Positions 36,311-48,116 are shown, numbered from the stretch's first letter. The stretch: 64,000 bases of DNA from Symsagittifera roscoffensis (GCF_963678635.1 NC_087070.1:18137318-18201317); one strand, 5' to 3'. Numbers and translations: made by a program. The notes: a model not told the origin generated them from the letters alone.

Positions 36311-36550
36311 AAATCTAGCAACTGTTTTTTCGTTATAATTCTCCCAGTTTTGCTGAATGAAAATTGTTCTTTCGTAGTTTATTTTGTTACAGATTTAAGT
36401 ATTCTGAAGCAACCCGCTTCAGCATAAAACTGACATGACTAAAACTTATCAAAGTTTGTATGAAATTTGCCTTAAAACTGACATGACGAAATTCTATAAA
36501 ATTTGCATGAAGTTGACGTTAAATTGACAAGACGCAAAGCTGTCAAGTTT
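36300..36550 (+). repeat. Second copy of the 35576 block with a shorter 48-bp array
   Basis: Matches 35576-35760 with modest divergence, then has two to three units of the CTGACATGA minisatellite. It ends with AAGCAGACCAAAAAAAATAG, which echoes AACAGACCAAAAAAATCTAG at 35578. Confidence 0.75.
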
Positions 36551-36629
36551 GAAGCAGACCAAAAAAAATAGTCAACAAGATAGTAAACATAGTCAATAAG
36601 ATCCCAATAACTAGTCAACAAGATCCCCG

Positions 36630-36842
36630 CATTGGAGTTCCATGAATAAAAATCGATTATATTTGAGTTTCCTTGTCAGTGTCCACAAAAGTAAAAACGA
36701 ATCGATTATAATCAATTAAAAATGGATTATAATACTACTACTTTTCGAGGCAACAAAATCCTTTTGTCATCCATTATAATCGATTTTTTTTTCCATTTTT
36801 GCGGACACTGACAATGAAACTAAATTATAATTGATTTTTTTC
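36630..36842. mobile_element. Palindromic repeat family D, foldback copy
   Basis: The left arm has TTGGAGTTCCATGAAT, AAAATCGATTATATTTGAG, CTTGTCAGTGTCCACAAAAG and ATCGATTATAATC. The right arm (36775-36842) is its reverse complement with CGGACACTGACAATGAAAC and ATTATAATTG. Arms of about 65 bases surround about 60 bases. No coding capacity. A miniature foldback element is the simplest reading. Confidence 0.75.
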
Positions 36843-37031
36843 TTCTTTACTGAGATGCGAATTTCAACGCTCATAAAGTCTTTTCTACGTTTCAAACTAA
36901 AGTTGGTTACGTTGGTTACTTGTTGTTCAATTTAATTTTTTTTCTGCCTAACTTTGATATTTTTGTTCTTTTTTTTATGTTACCCAAAAACTGAATTTTG
37001 TTTCTTTCAACAATTTTGTTAAATTATTAGA

Positions 37032-37134
37032 AATTTTGGGGGGAGGGGGTATAAAGTTAGAGGTGGACTAAACCCCCTTCCTTTACCCTCCCCCCTATTG
37101 TTTGCTCATTTACAAACCCCCCCCCCCCCCCCCG
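37032..37134. repeat. G-rich/C-rich hairpin and poly-C run
   Basis: GGGGGGAGGGGGTATAAAG (37038-37056) can pair with CTTTACCCTCCCCCC (37080-37094). A run of about 16 C follows at 37117-37133. Such tracts often stop sequencing polymerases, and the assembly gap begins 66 bases on. Confidence 0.75.
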
Positions 37135-37199
37135 GTATCATTTTTGTATTAAAAAGTACAGTACATAGGAATAGCAATTTCTTTTTCTCAAAGAGAAAA

Positions 37200-37399
37200 N
37201 NNNNNNNNNNNNNNNNNNNNNNNNNNNNNNNNNNNNNNNNNNNNNNNNNNNNNNNNNNNNNNNNNNNNNNNNNNNNNNNNNNNNNNNNNNNNNNNNNNNN
37301 NNNNNNNNNNNNNNNNNNNNNNNNNNNNNNNNNNNNNNNNNNNNNNNNNNNNNNNNNNNNNNNNNNNNNNNNNNNNNNNNNNNNNNNNNNNNNNNNNNN
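37200..37399. other. Assembly gap (200 N)
   Basis: Exactly 200 undetermined bases, probably a placeholder length. The 54 bases before the gap resemble 28041-28095, which lead directly into family A copy 3. Confidence 0.98.
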
Positions 37400-39479
37400 A
37401 AAGCATTTATCAGCTATTTTGTTTCCAATTCATGATAAAATTTGTTTTGTTTTTAGCGCAATAGCAACGCCTCTGCAGGCGCGTGCTTTTATCTTTTGAT
37501 TCATAATTTTACCCGTTTCAATTCAATGTTTGCTCTCCGTTACCGCAAAACTTTAAAAAACTGTATGTGTAAGTTTTGACTGATTCGCTCAAGAACGTAC
37601 TATTTTTGACAAGACTGCTCCTGGAGATTTTCTTTCCTTATTAGACAACAATTAAATTCAAATAATGATAATTGGATCACTCTAAATCACATATTTTCCA
37701 TTTAGGTTATCTTATTGCATTTATATTTTTTAAAATATAGTTAAATATGGTTTAAAAGGCCATCAGAAAAGATAATTTTTTTGATCATCGGATTTATATC
37801 ATCGATTCAGCGCAAAAAGCCAAAGTTATGCTAATCAAGGCTCTAGATTTACACATCTCCTTATGAGCGCATTCCTCTTTCGTTGAGACAAATTGGATCT
37901 TCACGGGAAGTCGAGAGGCCCAAGTCGGCCTGGAAATGGAGCCACCAGCTTCACCTTGTTACTCTCGTTGCAGAAATTAGTCTAACAGTGAGCCCTTGGT
38001 GCAGTAGGCCGACAACCGATATTAGCCAAATGTAAACGCCAGTTGCTCGCAAAAAACAAGAAAAAGGATCGGAACGCATCAATCTCTTTATACGTGGCGT
38101 CAATTGAAAAGTTTTCAGTCTGTTTGTGTTTTGTGCTGCTTTTTTTCAAATAGTTAAGTTGAATTTATTAATGTTTAGCTGTTTGTTTTGTAATCCAAAT
38201 TAAATAAAACAAAAAGAAAAAATTTTTTTTTTGCTCCTAATTTTTTAAAATTATAAAAAATTTGTGTTTCATTTAGAACCATATCTAAAAAACAGACGTT
38301 CTAGAAAATTCAAAATTGCAAAAGAAGATTGGGTTGTTAATTTTGCACAAATTTAAAAATTTACTGAAAGTTTTCTTTATTACTGAAAAAATGAGTTGAA
38401 CATCAGCTTAGAACAACTTTTGTTTTCTCTAAAACATACCCTTAACAGTTAATTTTATTATAGTTAAAAGATTATTTTCTAAGATACTATAGCTCAAACT
38501 ACCGATATTGCATAAATACGAGGGAAAAAGATGAAAAAAAATAACAGTTGAACCTGTATTAAATAGATTTTTCAGAACGAAATATATATTTTTTCAAACA
38601 ATAAAAGTTTTGATGGTTTAGCGAGAAACAACATAATGTGCAAACTCTAGTCAATTTAACTTGGTGTACGGTTAAACCTGCAGCCTAATCGTCAACTGAA
38701 GATATATCAAACTACAGAACTAACAAATGAATAAAAAAAAAAAAATTTTTTTTAAAAAGATTACAATTCTTAGAACAATGGCTAAATTTTTTGTTTCGAA
38801 CCAAAACTGTCTTGAATTTTCTGTACAAAACTAAATAATTACTTGAAATCAATTTTTGATATGTCAAAAAACTCTATTCGGACCGTCCAACAAAAAACTT
38901 TCAACAATTTGTTTTGGAATTTTCCGGTGTTATGCAAGTTAGTAAGCCTCGGTTTTTACTTCTGACGACTAAAAGCGTTTCTCATGACTCACTGGTCAAT
39001 TTTGAGTTGAAGTTTTATACCGATGGAAATTTCGTTTGGGAGATCAACAGACATATTAAAAAATTGTTTATCGCCCTTTTTTATTTTTTCAAAGATGAAC
39101 AACATTGCTAAATGGTGTAGATGAGTTGGCTGAAAGCTGGCATTTCTTTGCAAATCTATGCTTGCGACGTTTGCATTGTGAAAATCAAAGTGTGTATGTA
39201 GGTTTGACTGTATTTGATTATATTCATACGTAAAACGTAATGAATATATTTTTGTGTGAATATTTCTAGTAATCTATAAACAAATGCAAGAAAAAATACT
39301 TTTTGTGTATGCGTGTGTGTATGCAACTTGATGTGTTTGTAAGTATGAGTACAATTTTTTTCCTTATGCTCGTGTAAGCCAAAACAATTGTAACTAGCAG
39401 AATAACTATAACCCAACTTGAATTTTACTAATGTTTCTAGTTTTTCTTGAAAGTTAGACAAGATACTATAAGCATAGTA
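37400..39479. other. AT-rich stretch, no gene seen
   Basis: No gene is supported. At 37855-38095 the sequence is more complex and GC-richer than its surroundings (for example GGTGCAGTAGGCCGACAACC), but has no frame or structure I can name. AAGACTGCTC at 37612 matches only the first bases of family A. Confidence 0.4.
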
Positions 39480-41130
39480 TATATGTACGCACATATGCTT
39501 TGCGTATGTGTGTATCTATGTAAACTGTATGTATCTATGTAAAAATTTTGCATGTATAAATGTAATTAATCATGTATGTACATACTGTTTGTGTGTACTC
39601 ATTTGAGTATTTAGAAGTTATGTAAATTTGTAAGTTTTTATGTAAGTAAGGACTCTTGACTGCATGTCCGCTTGATTGAGTGAATGAATACAAGCATATT
39701 TTTTAACCAATGTATGTTTTTAGGCAAGTACTTATGCATATTCGTATATCAGTATGAACGGCACGTTTATATGATTGTATGTAAAGATGTATGAATGCCA
39801 GTCTGTAATGCGTGATTCTTTTTGTCTGAATGTGTGAATACATTTGTCTTGAAAGTGTGAAGTGGATGCAAGTTGGTTTATGTGTATACATGTGCTTGTA
39901 TTTCAAAGGTCAGCAGAACTAATAAGTAAAATCTTTGCATTTATGTAAGCGAAAATTGCGTGTGTGTCTATTTATGTAAACTGTATGTATCTATGTAAAA
40001 GTGTACAATTTTTTGCATGTCTAAATGTAATTAATCATGTATGCACATACTATTTGTGTGTATTAATTTGAGTATTTAGAAGTTATGTATATTTGTATGT
40101 TTTTATGTAAGTGAGAATTCTCGAATGCTTGTCCGCTTGATTGAGTGAATGAAGACCAGCAATTATTTTGTATCAATGTATGTTTTTCAGTTTAAAACCA
40201 TTTAAAAGTTAGCTGGTTTGCAAATTGTACAAACTTATGATTGAATTTTTATGTCTAATTAAAAGAAAAGTGTGTACACATGAGTATTTGCATGCTTGTA
40301 AAGTACATTCCATGTCTTTTTGTAGGCAAGTACTTATACATATTCGTATATGAGTATGAAAGGCACGTTTATATGATTTTATGTAAAGACATATAAATGC
40401 CAGTCTGTAATGCGTGATTCTTTTTGTCTGAATGTGTGTACAAATTTGTCTTGAAAGTGTGAAGTGAATGCAAGTTGGTCTGTGTGTTTACATGTGCTTG
40501 TATTTTAAAGGTCAGCAGAACTAATAAGTAAAATTTTTGCATTTATGTAAGCGGAACTTGCGTGTGTGTCCATTTATGTAAACTGTATGTATCTATGTAA
40601 AAGTGTACAATTTTTTGCATGTCTAAATGTAATTAATCATGTATGCACATACTATTTGTGTGTATTCATTTGAGTATTTAGAAGTTATGTATATTTGTAT
40701 GTTTTTATGTAAGTAAGAATTCTTGAATGCATGTCCGCTTGATTGAGTGAATGAAGACCAGCAATTATTTTGAATCAAAGTATATTTTTCAGTTTAAAAT
40801 TATTTAAAAATTTGCTTGTTTGCAAATTTTACAAACTTATGATTGAAGTTTTATGTCTGTTTAAAAGGAAAGTGTGTACACATGAGTCGTAGCATGATTG
40901 TATAGTACGAACCATGTCTGTTTGTAGGTAAGTACTTATGCATTTTCGTAAAAGAGTATGAAAGGCACGTTTATATGATTGTATGTAAAGACGTATGAAT
41001 GCCAGTCTATAATGCCTGACTCCTTTTGTCTTAATGTGTGTATATATTTGTCTTGAAAGTGTGAAGTGAAAGTAAGCTGGTTTGTGTGTTTAAATGTGGT
41101 TCTATTGTAAAGATCAGCAGAAATATTAAG
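39480..41130. repeat. ~602-bp tandem satellite, TATG-rich
   Basis: GGCACGTTTATATGATT recurs at about 39760, 40361 and 40963. CCGCTTGATTGAGTGAATGA recurs at 39668, 40133 and 40735. The last two intervals are 601-602 bases. The first CCGCTTG interval is 465 because unit one lacks about 137 bases. Units share long blocks such as AATGTAATTAATCATGTATG. The local composition is full of ATGT/TATG words. Open frames on the minus strand (39156-39906) are low-complexity. Confidence 0.88.
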
Positions 41131-41660
41131 TCAAAATCTTTGCATGTGTAAAAGCAAAATTTTCGTATAATTGGTTGCAGGTTTAAAAGCATGTAAGCAA
41201 GATGTAAAATTTATGTATGTAAGGTAGTTTATTTGCATTCTTCTTATGTATAAGACTATGCACGTTTGTATTCATACCTTTATGTAAGACTTCATTTTTG
41301 AATGTTTGTATGTATAGAAATATTTTTGCATATTTATGTAATTTTGTACGTATGGTTGTATGAATGTCTCTAAGTAACTTTATATATGTATGTATATATG
41401 TAAGTTTGTATGTATGTATCTATGTATGCATGTATGTATGTGCTTATGTAACTTTGTTTTTAAGTATACATGTATGTATGTTTGTATTCAGTAAGTGTGT
41501 ACGTAATTGGTTTTGTATGTAAGTTTGTATGATTAACCTTATGTAAGTATTTAAATGTGTATGAAAAACGTATGTTTGTAATAAAATACGCATGACTGTT
41601 TTTTGGGAGTATGCAGCTTTATATGTTTGGTGGGGTATATCTGTTTGAGTTTAGTTGTAA
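41131..41660. repeat. ATGT/GTAT-rich simple sequence
   Basis: Dense ATGTATGTATGTAAG-type words, clearest at 41390-41480, continue the bias of the satellite without its long period. It may be the decayed origin or tail of that array. Confidence 0.75.
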
Positions 41661-44160
41661 TCGTTTATTTTATTTCATATAAAAGTATATATGTAACTCA
41701 ATCCAAATCTTTCTTATCTTTCTTCTTAAGTTTCTCGAATATTCTAGAATAATCAACCAGAAACTATTATGACAGTTTTTTTCATTTTCTTGATTTGCAA
41801 AACAATTTGATATTTTTTTTTGAAAAGTTTTCCTCGAAAAATTTGATCTTACAGGTATCCTCATTATGATCATTTCTCTTTGAAAAAGTGGCATATGTTG
41901 CATTGATAATTTCAAGTTATCTGCAGTCAATGATTATGAAAAATGTTTCAAAATTGTAACAAGAAAGATCAGTTTTCAAGTTTTCACAAAATTTTGTCAA
42001 TGGAAGCATCAAACAACAAGTCCAATTGGAGACAGCATGGAGTCCAAAGCGTTTGATGAACTGTTGCTCATAGAGGTAAAAATTACGATACGAAAATTAA
42101 TGGAAAAAATTTATGGTTTATTGAGGAAAATCATTGATCGTGCAGACATGCGGCTGGTAGAGCTGAAGACGGTAAGCGAGCAAAGTTTCAGTGACAGGTA
42201 CTGTATGTTTGAAGAATGATTGATCAATCTCTGAAAACCACAAGTTTTCAATGGTTTTCATTTGAAAAATCATAATTTTGAATCAAAGTTATAAACCGAC
42301 AGAAGTGAAGCAATTGTGTAATCAGATAAACCGTCAAAACCACTTTTTTTAAATTCAAGATTTATTTAGTCGATAGAGCTTTTTATGAAATAGCTCAAAA
42401 TGCTTGCGTCTTTTTTCTTTGAAATGAATAGCAAGTCTTTCTGCATTGAGGCTCAAAACTTTATTTCCTCAAATTGAAACTGTCTAACAAACTTTTTATT
42501 GTCAAATTAAACGTGTCTTTGTTAGTCGTTCTAGCTTAAGATAACACAACATAATTGACGTTTATCGAAATGCATTGAAACTACAAAATGGCACTTACAA
42601 GTTTTCGGAAACTGCTGTAGCCAAATTGGTGTGAAAGCGTTGTTTAGTGTGAAACAGCTATCATCCTGACGAAATCCGAAGATTCAGGTAGAGTGTTGAT
42701 GATAAGGCTTGATTTTTCATCTTAAAATTTCAAACAACTAACCGTTTTTCGAAGACATGTTTTGTTAATAGAGAAGACAAATATCGATGCAAAAATGAGA
42801 AGAAATATCATGATGCGAACTGTTTTGATACTGCTAGTGATGAGAATGTGAATAAAAAAGCTTGGATCACCTCAAACATATATTGAAAAAAAGGTTGAAC
42901 TGTTGATAACACAATTAGTTGCAGAAGAATAATTGAATATTTTGGTCGAAAAACCACCGTATTTTGAGAGACAATAGCGTAATCATGGAAACAATCAAAA
43001 GATCAGATTTATATTAAAAAACTCAAAATTTAATTTGTTGAGCAGAGGGTTAATCAATGATAATAACTGATAGCGCTTCAACTTTTGAATAGAATGCTTT
43101 TGCTAAAGCCAAATTGAGTTAATTAGAAGATACTGAGAACAGTTGACTAGATTGTAGTATCAAATTAAAAATTATTTAATTGCATATTCTTTTAATGGAA
43201 AAATCAAAAATTTTGGATGCTCAAATTATAACTCTGAATTCATATCAAGTTTTGAGTTTGTATCCATAAGTTGTCTTAGTTTGTGTTCAGTCTTTCCCGA
43301 TTGAATTTGCTCTAATTTGAATAACTGTTTTTCCTTAAAAGTCGCAAATAAGTTTTCACCTGCTTTATTCGATGGTCACTCTCTTCTGTCGTATATATTG
43401 ACACACAAATAACAGTTTTCCCCAGTTTCTAGGTCCGCTTTGATGAATATTTTCACAATTTCTGTTAGCCCAAAAAAGTTAATAGGAAATACTAAACGTT
43501 TTCTAGAAGCCCTGCAAATTGTTTCCTTTTTATTATAAAAAGTGGTATATGCAAGTCTTAGAAATGGCTGCAGCAAAATTAATCGGCCATTTTGGTTTTC
43601 ATCAGTGTTCTCGTTTTTCAAGATCTTTACCCACTTCAACTTATTAGCTCTTTCAACCTTTCTATTAAATCAAAGCTTTTGTCATAGATTTTAGACGTTT
43701 TTTCAGTCTCCTGTAGACACGGAAAATGGAAATGTCGAAATTTTCAAGCCAATTTCATTATTTTAGTGTTTTCAGTGTTTCGTAATTTTTCTTTGTTTTT
43801 ACCTTCATTTGGCTCAACGAAATTTTTCATTCTTATTTCGGTCAAATTGATTATTAATTTTTGCCTAAATAGAGGTGGCGGCCGCCGCACTTGACGAATT
43901 TTGCTTTCTTCGAGATTCAGCAAAAAACATGCATTTTTGAAGGAAATCGTTCACCGCAGCCAACAGTTAAGCTACGCTGCCAAAATCTTGTGCTTTCCTA
44001 TATACCATATAGTTTGGTCGCATATAATAGGTATATAACGTCATTTACATGTAAACAAGCCAATGCCCCCAAACTTTAGAAGGGAAAACATGCACCGACC
44101 AAAACCTAATTCCATTCCCGTTTCCACAACGTTCAGTGGGAATACTCATTAATATATCGA
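41661..44160. other. AT-rich stretch, no gene seen
   Basis: No supported gene or RNA. Open frames at 41670-41930, 42037-42219 and 43376-43639 have no recognisable motif. A lone GC block, GGTGGCGGCCGCCGC, lies at about 43874-43888. Confidence 0.4.
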
Positions 44161-44164
44161 AGTT

Positions 44165-44345
44165 TTACATGAGGACTATTATGTATAAAATTATACATGG
44201 TGACAATTAGGATTATTACATAGTGACCATTAGGTATAAAATTATACATGGTGACAATTAGGATTATTACATGGTGACCATTGCTGATCATTTAATACAT
44301 GGTGACCATTATGATTTATACCTAATGGTCATCCATGTATGACAA
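44165..44345. repeat. Short tandem and inverted repeats around ACATGGTGACCATTA
   Basis: GTATAAAATTATACATGG starts at 44183 and 44234 (period 51). ACATGGTGACCATT recurs to 44308. Then TTTATACCTAATGGTCATCC (44317-44336) is the inverted form of the earlier ACCATTAGGTATAAA. It is probably a small foldback element. Confidence 0.7.
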
Positions 44346-44600
44346 CCCCCCCCCCCGATACTAACGCACTATATGCATACTACTGTTGGGTTTCGCCGAA
44401 AAACCTGATTTTAAGGTCAAAATTTTACAAAAAAGCATAAAAAACGTTTCATGGTCTGTTTTTTTTTTCAAGCAATTGCTGCGGCATAGAAACTTTGGTT
44501 AAAAAGAGTCTTCATAGGTGTTTTGAGAGCTTAAAAAAACAATGTGGTCAACCCAAAAAGATGCAGAAACAGTTTGTCGCAAAAACAAAAGTTTGAGCCA
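44346..44600 (+). mobile_element. hAT-type MITE, fragment
   Basis: A C run, then a CGCCGAAAAAC block, TGCTGCGGCATAGAAAC, and a TTTTGAGAGCTTAAAAAAAC / GTGGTCAACC block follow the interior order of the family. Terminal repeats are lost. Confidence 0.55.
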
Positions 44601-44969
44601 TCAAAAAGTGTGGCTTTTAAAAGTTTGACTGATTATTGAACACCTCAGTTTTTAATCATTTAAAAGAACAATTGAGCAAAATTTTTTCAGACCAAATGAT
44701 TGCAATTATAAACAGAAAAGTTCTAAAAGTACTATACATACAAAACGATACATGTAATTAAAGTCAGAGTTTCCAATTATATGAAGAAACATCTTAGCAA
44801 ATTTTTTTTAGGAAATCAAGTTTTCTCAGACATCTAGCTTGATTTCAGCTACTCATTTTACCCAGTTGAAAACAACTCTTTTGACTTTTTCTTTTTTTTG
44901 GGTATTTTTCTGAGTACCGTTCTATGCAGAAACGCTAAATAAAATTTCAAACACAGGTTATTAACTACA

Positions 44970-45920
44970 AAAAAGTTGATTAATGTTTTCCTTTCTGACT
45001 CTCTTTTTACTTGCTCTAAGTTGGACTTCAAAACAAAATTTTTAACCGTTTTTTTTTCATCATCAACGAAACTTTATGAAATAGATAGCGCGGCTGAATG
45101 GGCCCCAAAAAATGTATTACTTGGCCCCATGTAGTTTCTCTTTGTGATGCCTCATGATTTTGCATGGAGAACAAGCAAATGAGAGAACAAAAAATTTAAA
45201 AAAAAAATTGGATCCGAGTAAAAGTTCCATCAAAACAAAGTTTGCCATCGCAACAATTTCCAGTAATTGTAACTGTTCAACAATGCAATTGATTACAGTT
45301 GAACCTTTACTGCGTAATGGTTTTAATTTTGAAGATACTTAAATCAGTATTTTAGAAAAAAAGTTCGTTTTAAGAAAAATGGTTCCCACTTTTACGACAA
45401 GTTTTTCCGCGAGTTAAGTTTTGGCCAGATAAAGTTTATTTCCAGGTAAATGCTATTAATTCCTGTTATTCCAGCTGTAATGAAATTAATTTATCAGGGG
45501 AAAATTTAAATATACTTCTGGATGCTTTTTTGTTTATTCCTCCTCTGGGATATTAAGCACCCAGTTTGATGGAGCAATATCTGGTCAAGAAAACAAGAAG
45601 TATCCTCAAGCTGATCACAGAATGGTAAAAATTAGAGTTCAAAGGGAGAAAAAATGAAGTAAAATATCCACTGTTGAGTGTATTAAAGTAAAAATTTGGA
45701 AACCTCTTCTAGCAAAATAGAGAGAATAAGGAAATTATCTTCAATCAACGCAAGTACGCATCTCTTCAAGTACACTTTCAAATAAGTTTTGCGTGGTCAT
45801 TTATCCGCAGAAATCTTCAAGCAGACACTGGGGTTTTTTTTCGGTTATACCAAATCCGTTAAAGGATAAAAAAAGCAGAAGAAATTTTTCTTTAGCCAAA
45901 TTGGATAAGCTTAAATTTGA
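44970..45920 (+). repeat. 951-bp tandem duplication, copy 1
   Basis: Matches 45921-46716 plus 47263-47408 with only scattered single-base changes. The shift is 951 bases (for example GTTGATTAATG at 44975 and 45926). No gene is recognisable. The small open frame at 45154 is preserved at 46105 because the copies are young, not because it is selected. Confidence 0.93.
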
Positions 45921-47408
45921 AAAAAGTTGATTAATGTTTTCCTTTCTGACTCTCTTTTTAATTGCTCTAAGTTGGACTTCAAAACAAAATTTTAAACCGT
46001 TTTTTTTTCATCATCAACGAAACTTTATGAAATAGATAGCGCGGCTGAATGGGCCCCAAAAAATGTATTACTTGGCCCCATGTAGTTTCTCTTTGTGATG
46101 CCTCATGATTTTGCATGGAGAACAAGCAAATGAGAGAACAAAAAATTTAAAAAAAAAATTGGATCCGAGTAAAAATTCCATCAAAACAAAGTTTGCCATC
46201 GCAACAATTTCAAGTAATTGTAACTGTTCAACAATGCAATTGATTACAGTTGAACCTTTACTGCGTAATGGTTTTAATTTTGAAGATACTTAAATCAGTA
46301 TTTTAGAAAAAAAGTTCGTTTTAAGAAAAATGGTTCCCACTTTTACGACAAGTTTTTCCGCGAGTTAAGTTTTGGCCAGATAAAGTTTATTTCCAGGTAA
46401 ATGCTATTAATTCCTGTTATTCCAGCTGTAATGAACTTAATTTATCAGGGGAAAATTTAAATATACTTCTGGATGCTTTTTTGTTTATTCCTCCTCTGGG
46501 ATATTAAGCACCCAGTTTGATGGAGCAATATCTGGTCAAGAAAACAAGAAGTATCCTCAAGCTGATCACAGAATGGTAAAAATTAGAGTTCAAAGGGAGA
46601 AAAAATGAAGTAAAATATCCACTGTTGAGTGTATTAAAGTAAAAATTTGGAAACCTCTTCTAGCAAAATAGAGAGAATAAGGAAATTATCTTCAATCAAC
46701 GCAAGTACGCATCTCTAGAGACTTCCAAGGTGCGTTGAGAGAAATACATTTTTGAGAAATACTTTTTTGATGATCAGTTTCAAAACGTTTTTCTACATTT
46801 CTGTTTCATGCAATTTTGCACGTGATGGTTTTTGTATCTTCTAATCATTTTTTTCATTGAATTGAAAAGCTATCAGAAAACACTTTTAAACGGTGATTTA
46901 TATGGTCTGCCAAGGCTTTTGTAAAATCAATAACAAGAAAAGGATTCGTTTTGCTCGCACCTGAGTTGAAATCCCAATAATAATCATGGCTATTCATGAA
47001 GTATTTCATTGCGAGCTACTTTCCATCGGTGGTATAAAAACCAGCCGAAGTATCAACCAGCCGAAAATACGTACTTGTTATGTAACAATTATGTAACAGT
47101 TACGAAAGTACAGTTATAGCTTCTTGAATTGATAAAAATTTTTAGAAATTGTATAAACTTTTTCAATTAGTAAAAGGTAAATATGTAAAAGGTAAATTAC
47201 GCAAAGATAACAGACTGCTCAGCAAAGGCAACAGACTGCTGGGTCCTGGCAGCAAAGGTTGAACTTTCAAATAAGTTTTGCGTGGTCATTTATCCGCAGA
47301 AATCTTCAAGCAGACACTGGGGTTTTTTTCGGTTATACCAAATCCGTTAAAGGATAAAAAAAGCAGAAGAAATTTTTCTTTAGCCAAATTGGATAAGCTT
47401 AAATTTGC
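45921..47408 (+). repeat. 951-bp tandem duplication, copy 2, with a 546-bp insertion
   Basis: It follows copy 1 to CATCTCT at 46716, is interrupted by 46717-47262, then resumes at ACTTTCAAATAAG and ends at 47408. Relative to copy 1 the eight bases TCAAGTAC are missing at the junction. The inserted DNA has small internal repeats (ACCAGCCGAA twice; CAGACTGCT twice) and no coding region that I recognise. Confidence 0.88.
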
Positions 47409-47742
47409 TTAGAAGTTCAAGAATGATATTCCAATCAATAAATAAATTAAAATAAAGCAAAATAAAAAAGGAAAAACACAAATTAAACAACTACTTAAAA
47501 ACATTTTGGTCTCAATTTGTTAAAACTTGGGAAAAAACGGCCAAAAATAGAGGAAAGGGTCTGCTTGAGTTTTTTTAAGTAAACTGCTTTGTCTTAATAT
47601 TGTCCTATGTTAAAATCTTGCCTTTACTAATACTGATCCAATTTTGTTAATTTTTTTGTATCAATTTTCATCACTTAGGGGGAATTACAACCAAAAGACA
47701 TTCATAAAGCTCGTATCATGAATTTTAGGCTGATAAAAAAAT

Positions 47743-48116
47743 CGCGTCCAGACACTTCAGCCAAAGACAATTCAGCCGATTTGAAATTCAGGCATTTCAG
47801 CCAAAATTATGCAGAAAATTCAGCCAGAGACAATTCAGCCAATAATAGTGACCGCCGCAGTCGCGCCAACGTGTTGCGAGCTTGCCAACAGAGGGTAGGA
47901 CTCGATACGAAATTTAGAGCTGGTTATCGCCGCAAGGCAGCGATGCGCGCGTAGCGAGCCCACCGGCGACCTTAAACCGAGAAATATCTCCAATTACAAT
48001 TTTTTCTTTCGAATCTGGCATTTTTATAAAATTGGCTGAAATGTCTGTATACTTTTGCCTGAATTGTCTGAACTTCAAATTGGCTGAATTTTCTTTGGCC
48101 GAATTGTCTGTGCGCC
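47743..48116. mobile_element. Inverted-repeat element with CAGACAATTCAGCCAA motifs
   Basis: The left arm (47743-47850) contains CAGACACTTCAGCC, GACAATTCAGCC and AAATTCAGCC. The right arm (48020-48116) is its inverse with TTGGCTGAA, GGCCGAATTGTCTG and GTGCGCC. Each arm is itself a run of short imperfect repeats. The core (47846-47986) is markedly GC-rich. A frame on the plus strand (47718-47954) is just these repeats read through. It is a non-autonomous element of unassigned class. Confidence 0.75.

Noticed and set aside
39156-39906. Minus-strand open frames rich in His, Tyr and Thr
   Set aside because: Translation of the TATG-rich satellite; the frames are not kept between units.
43871-43892. 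Cloning-vector polylinker at the NotI-like block
   Set aside because: Only the GC core resembles a polylinker; flanking bases are ordinary AT-rich genomic sequence. Kept only as a low-interest finding.
45154-46293. Two almost identical 62-codon open frames 951 bases apart, which looked like a conserved small gene
   Set aside because: They lie inside the recent tandem duplication, start at a TTG, and have no recognisable motif. Identity reflects youth of the duplication.
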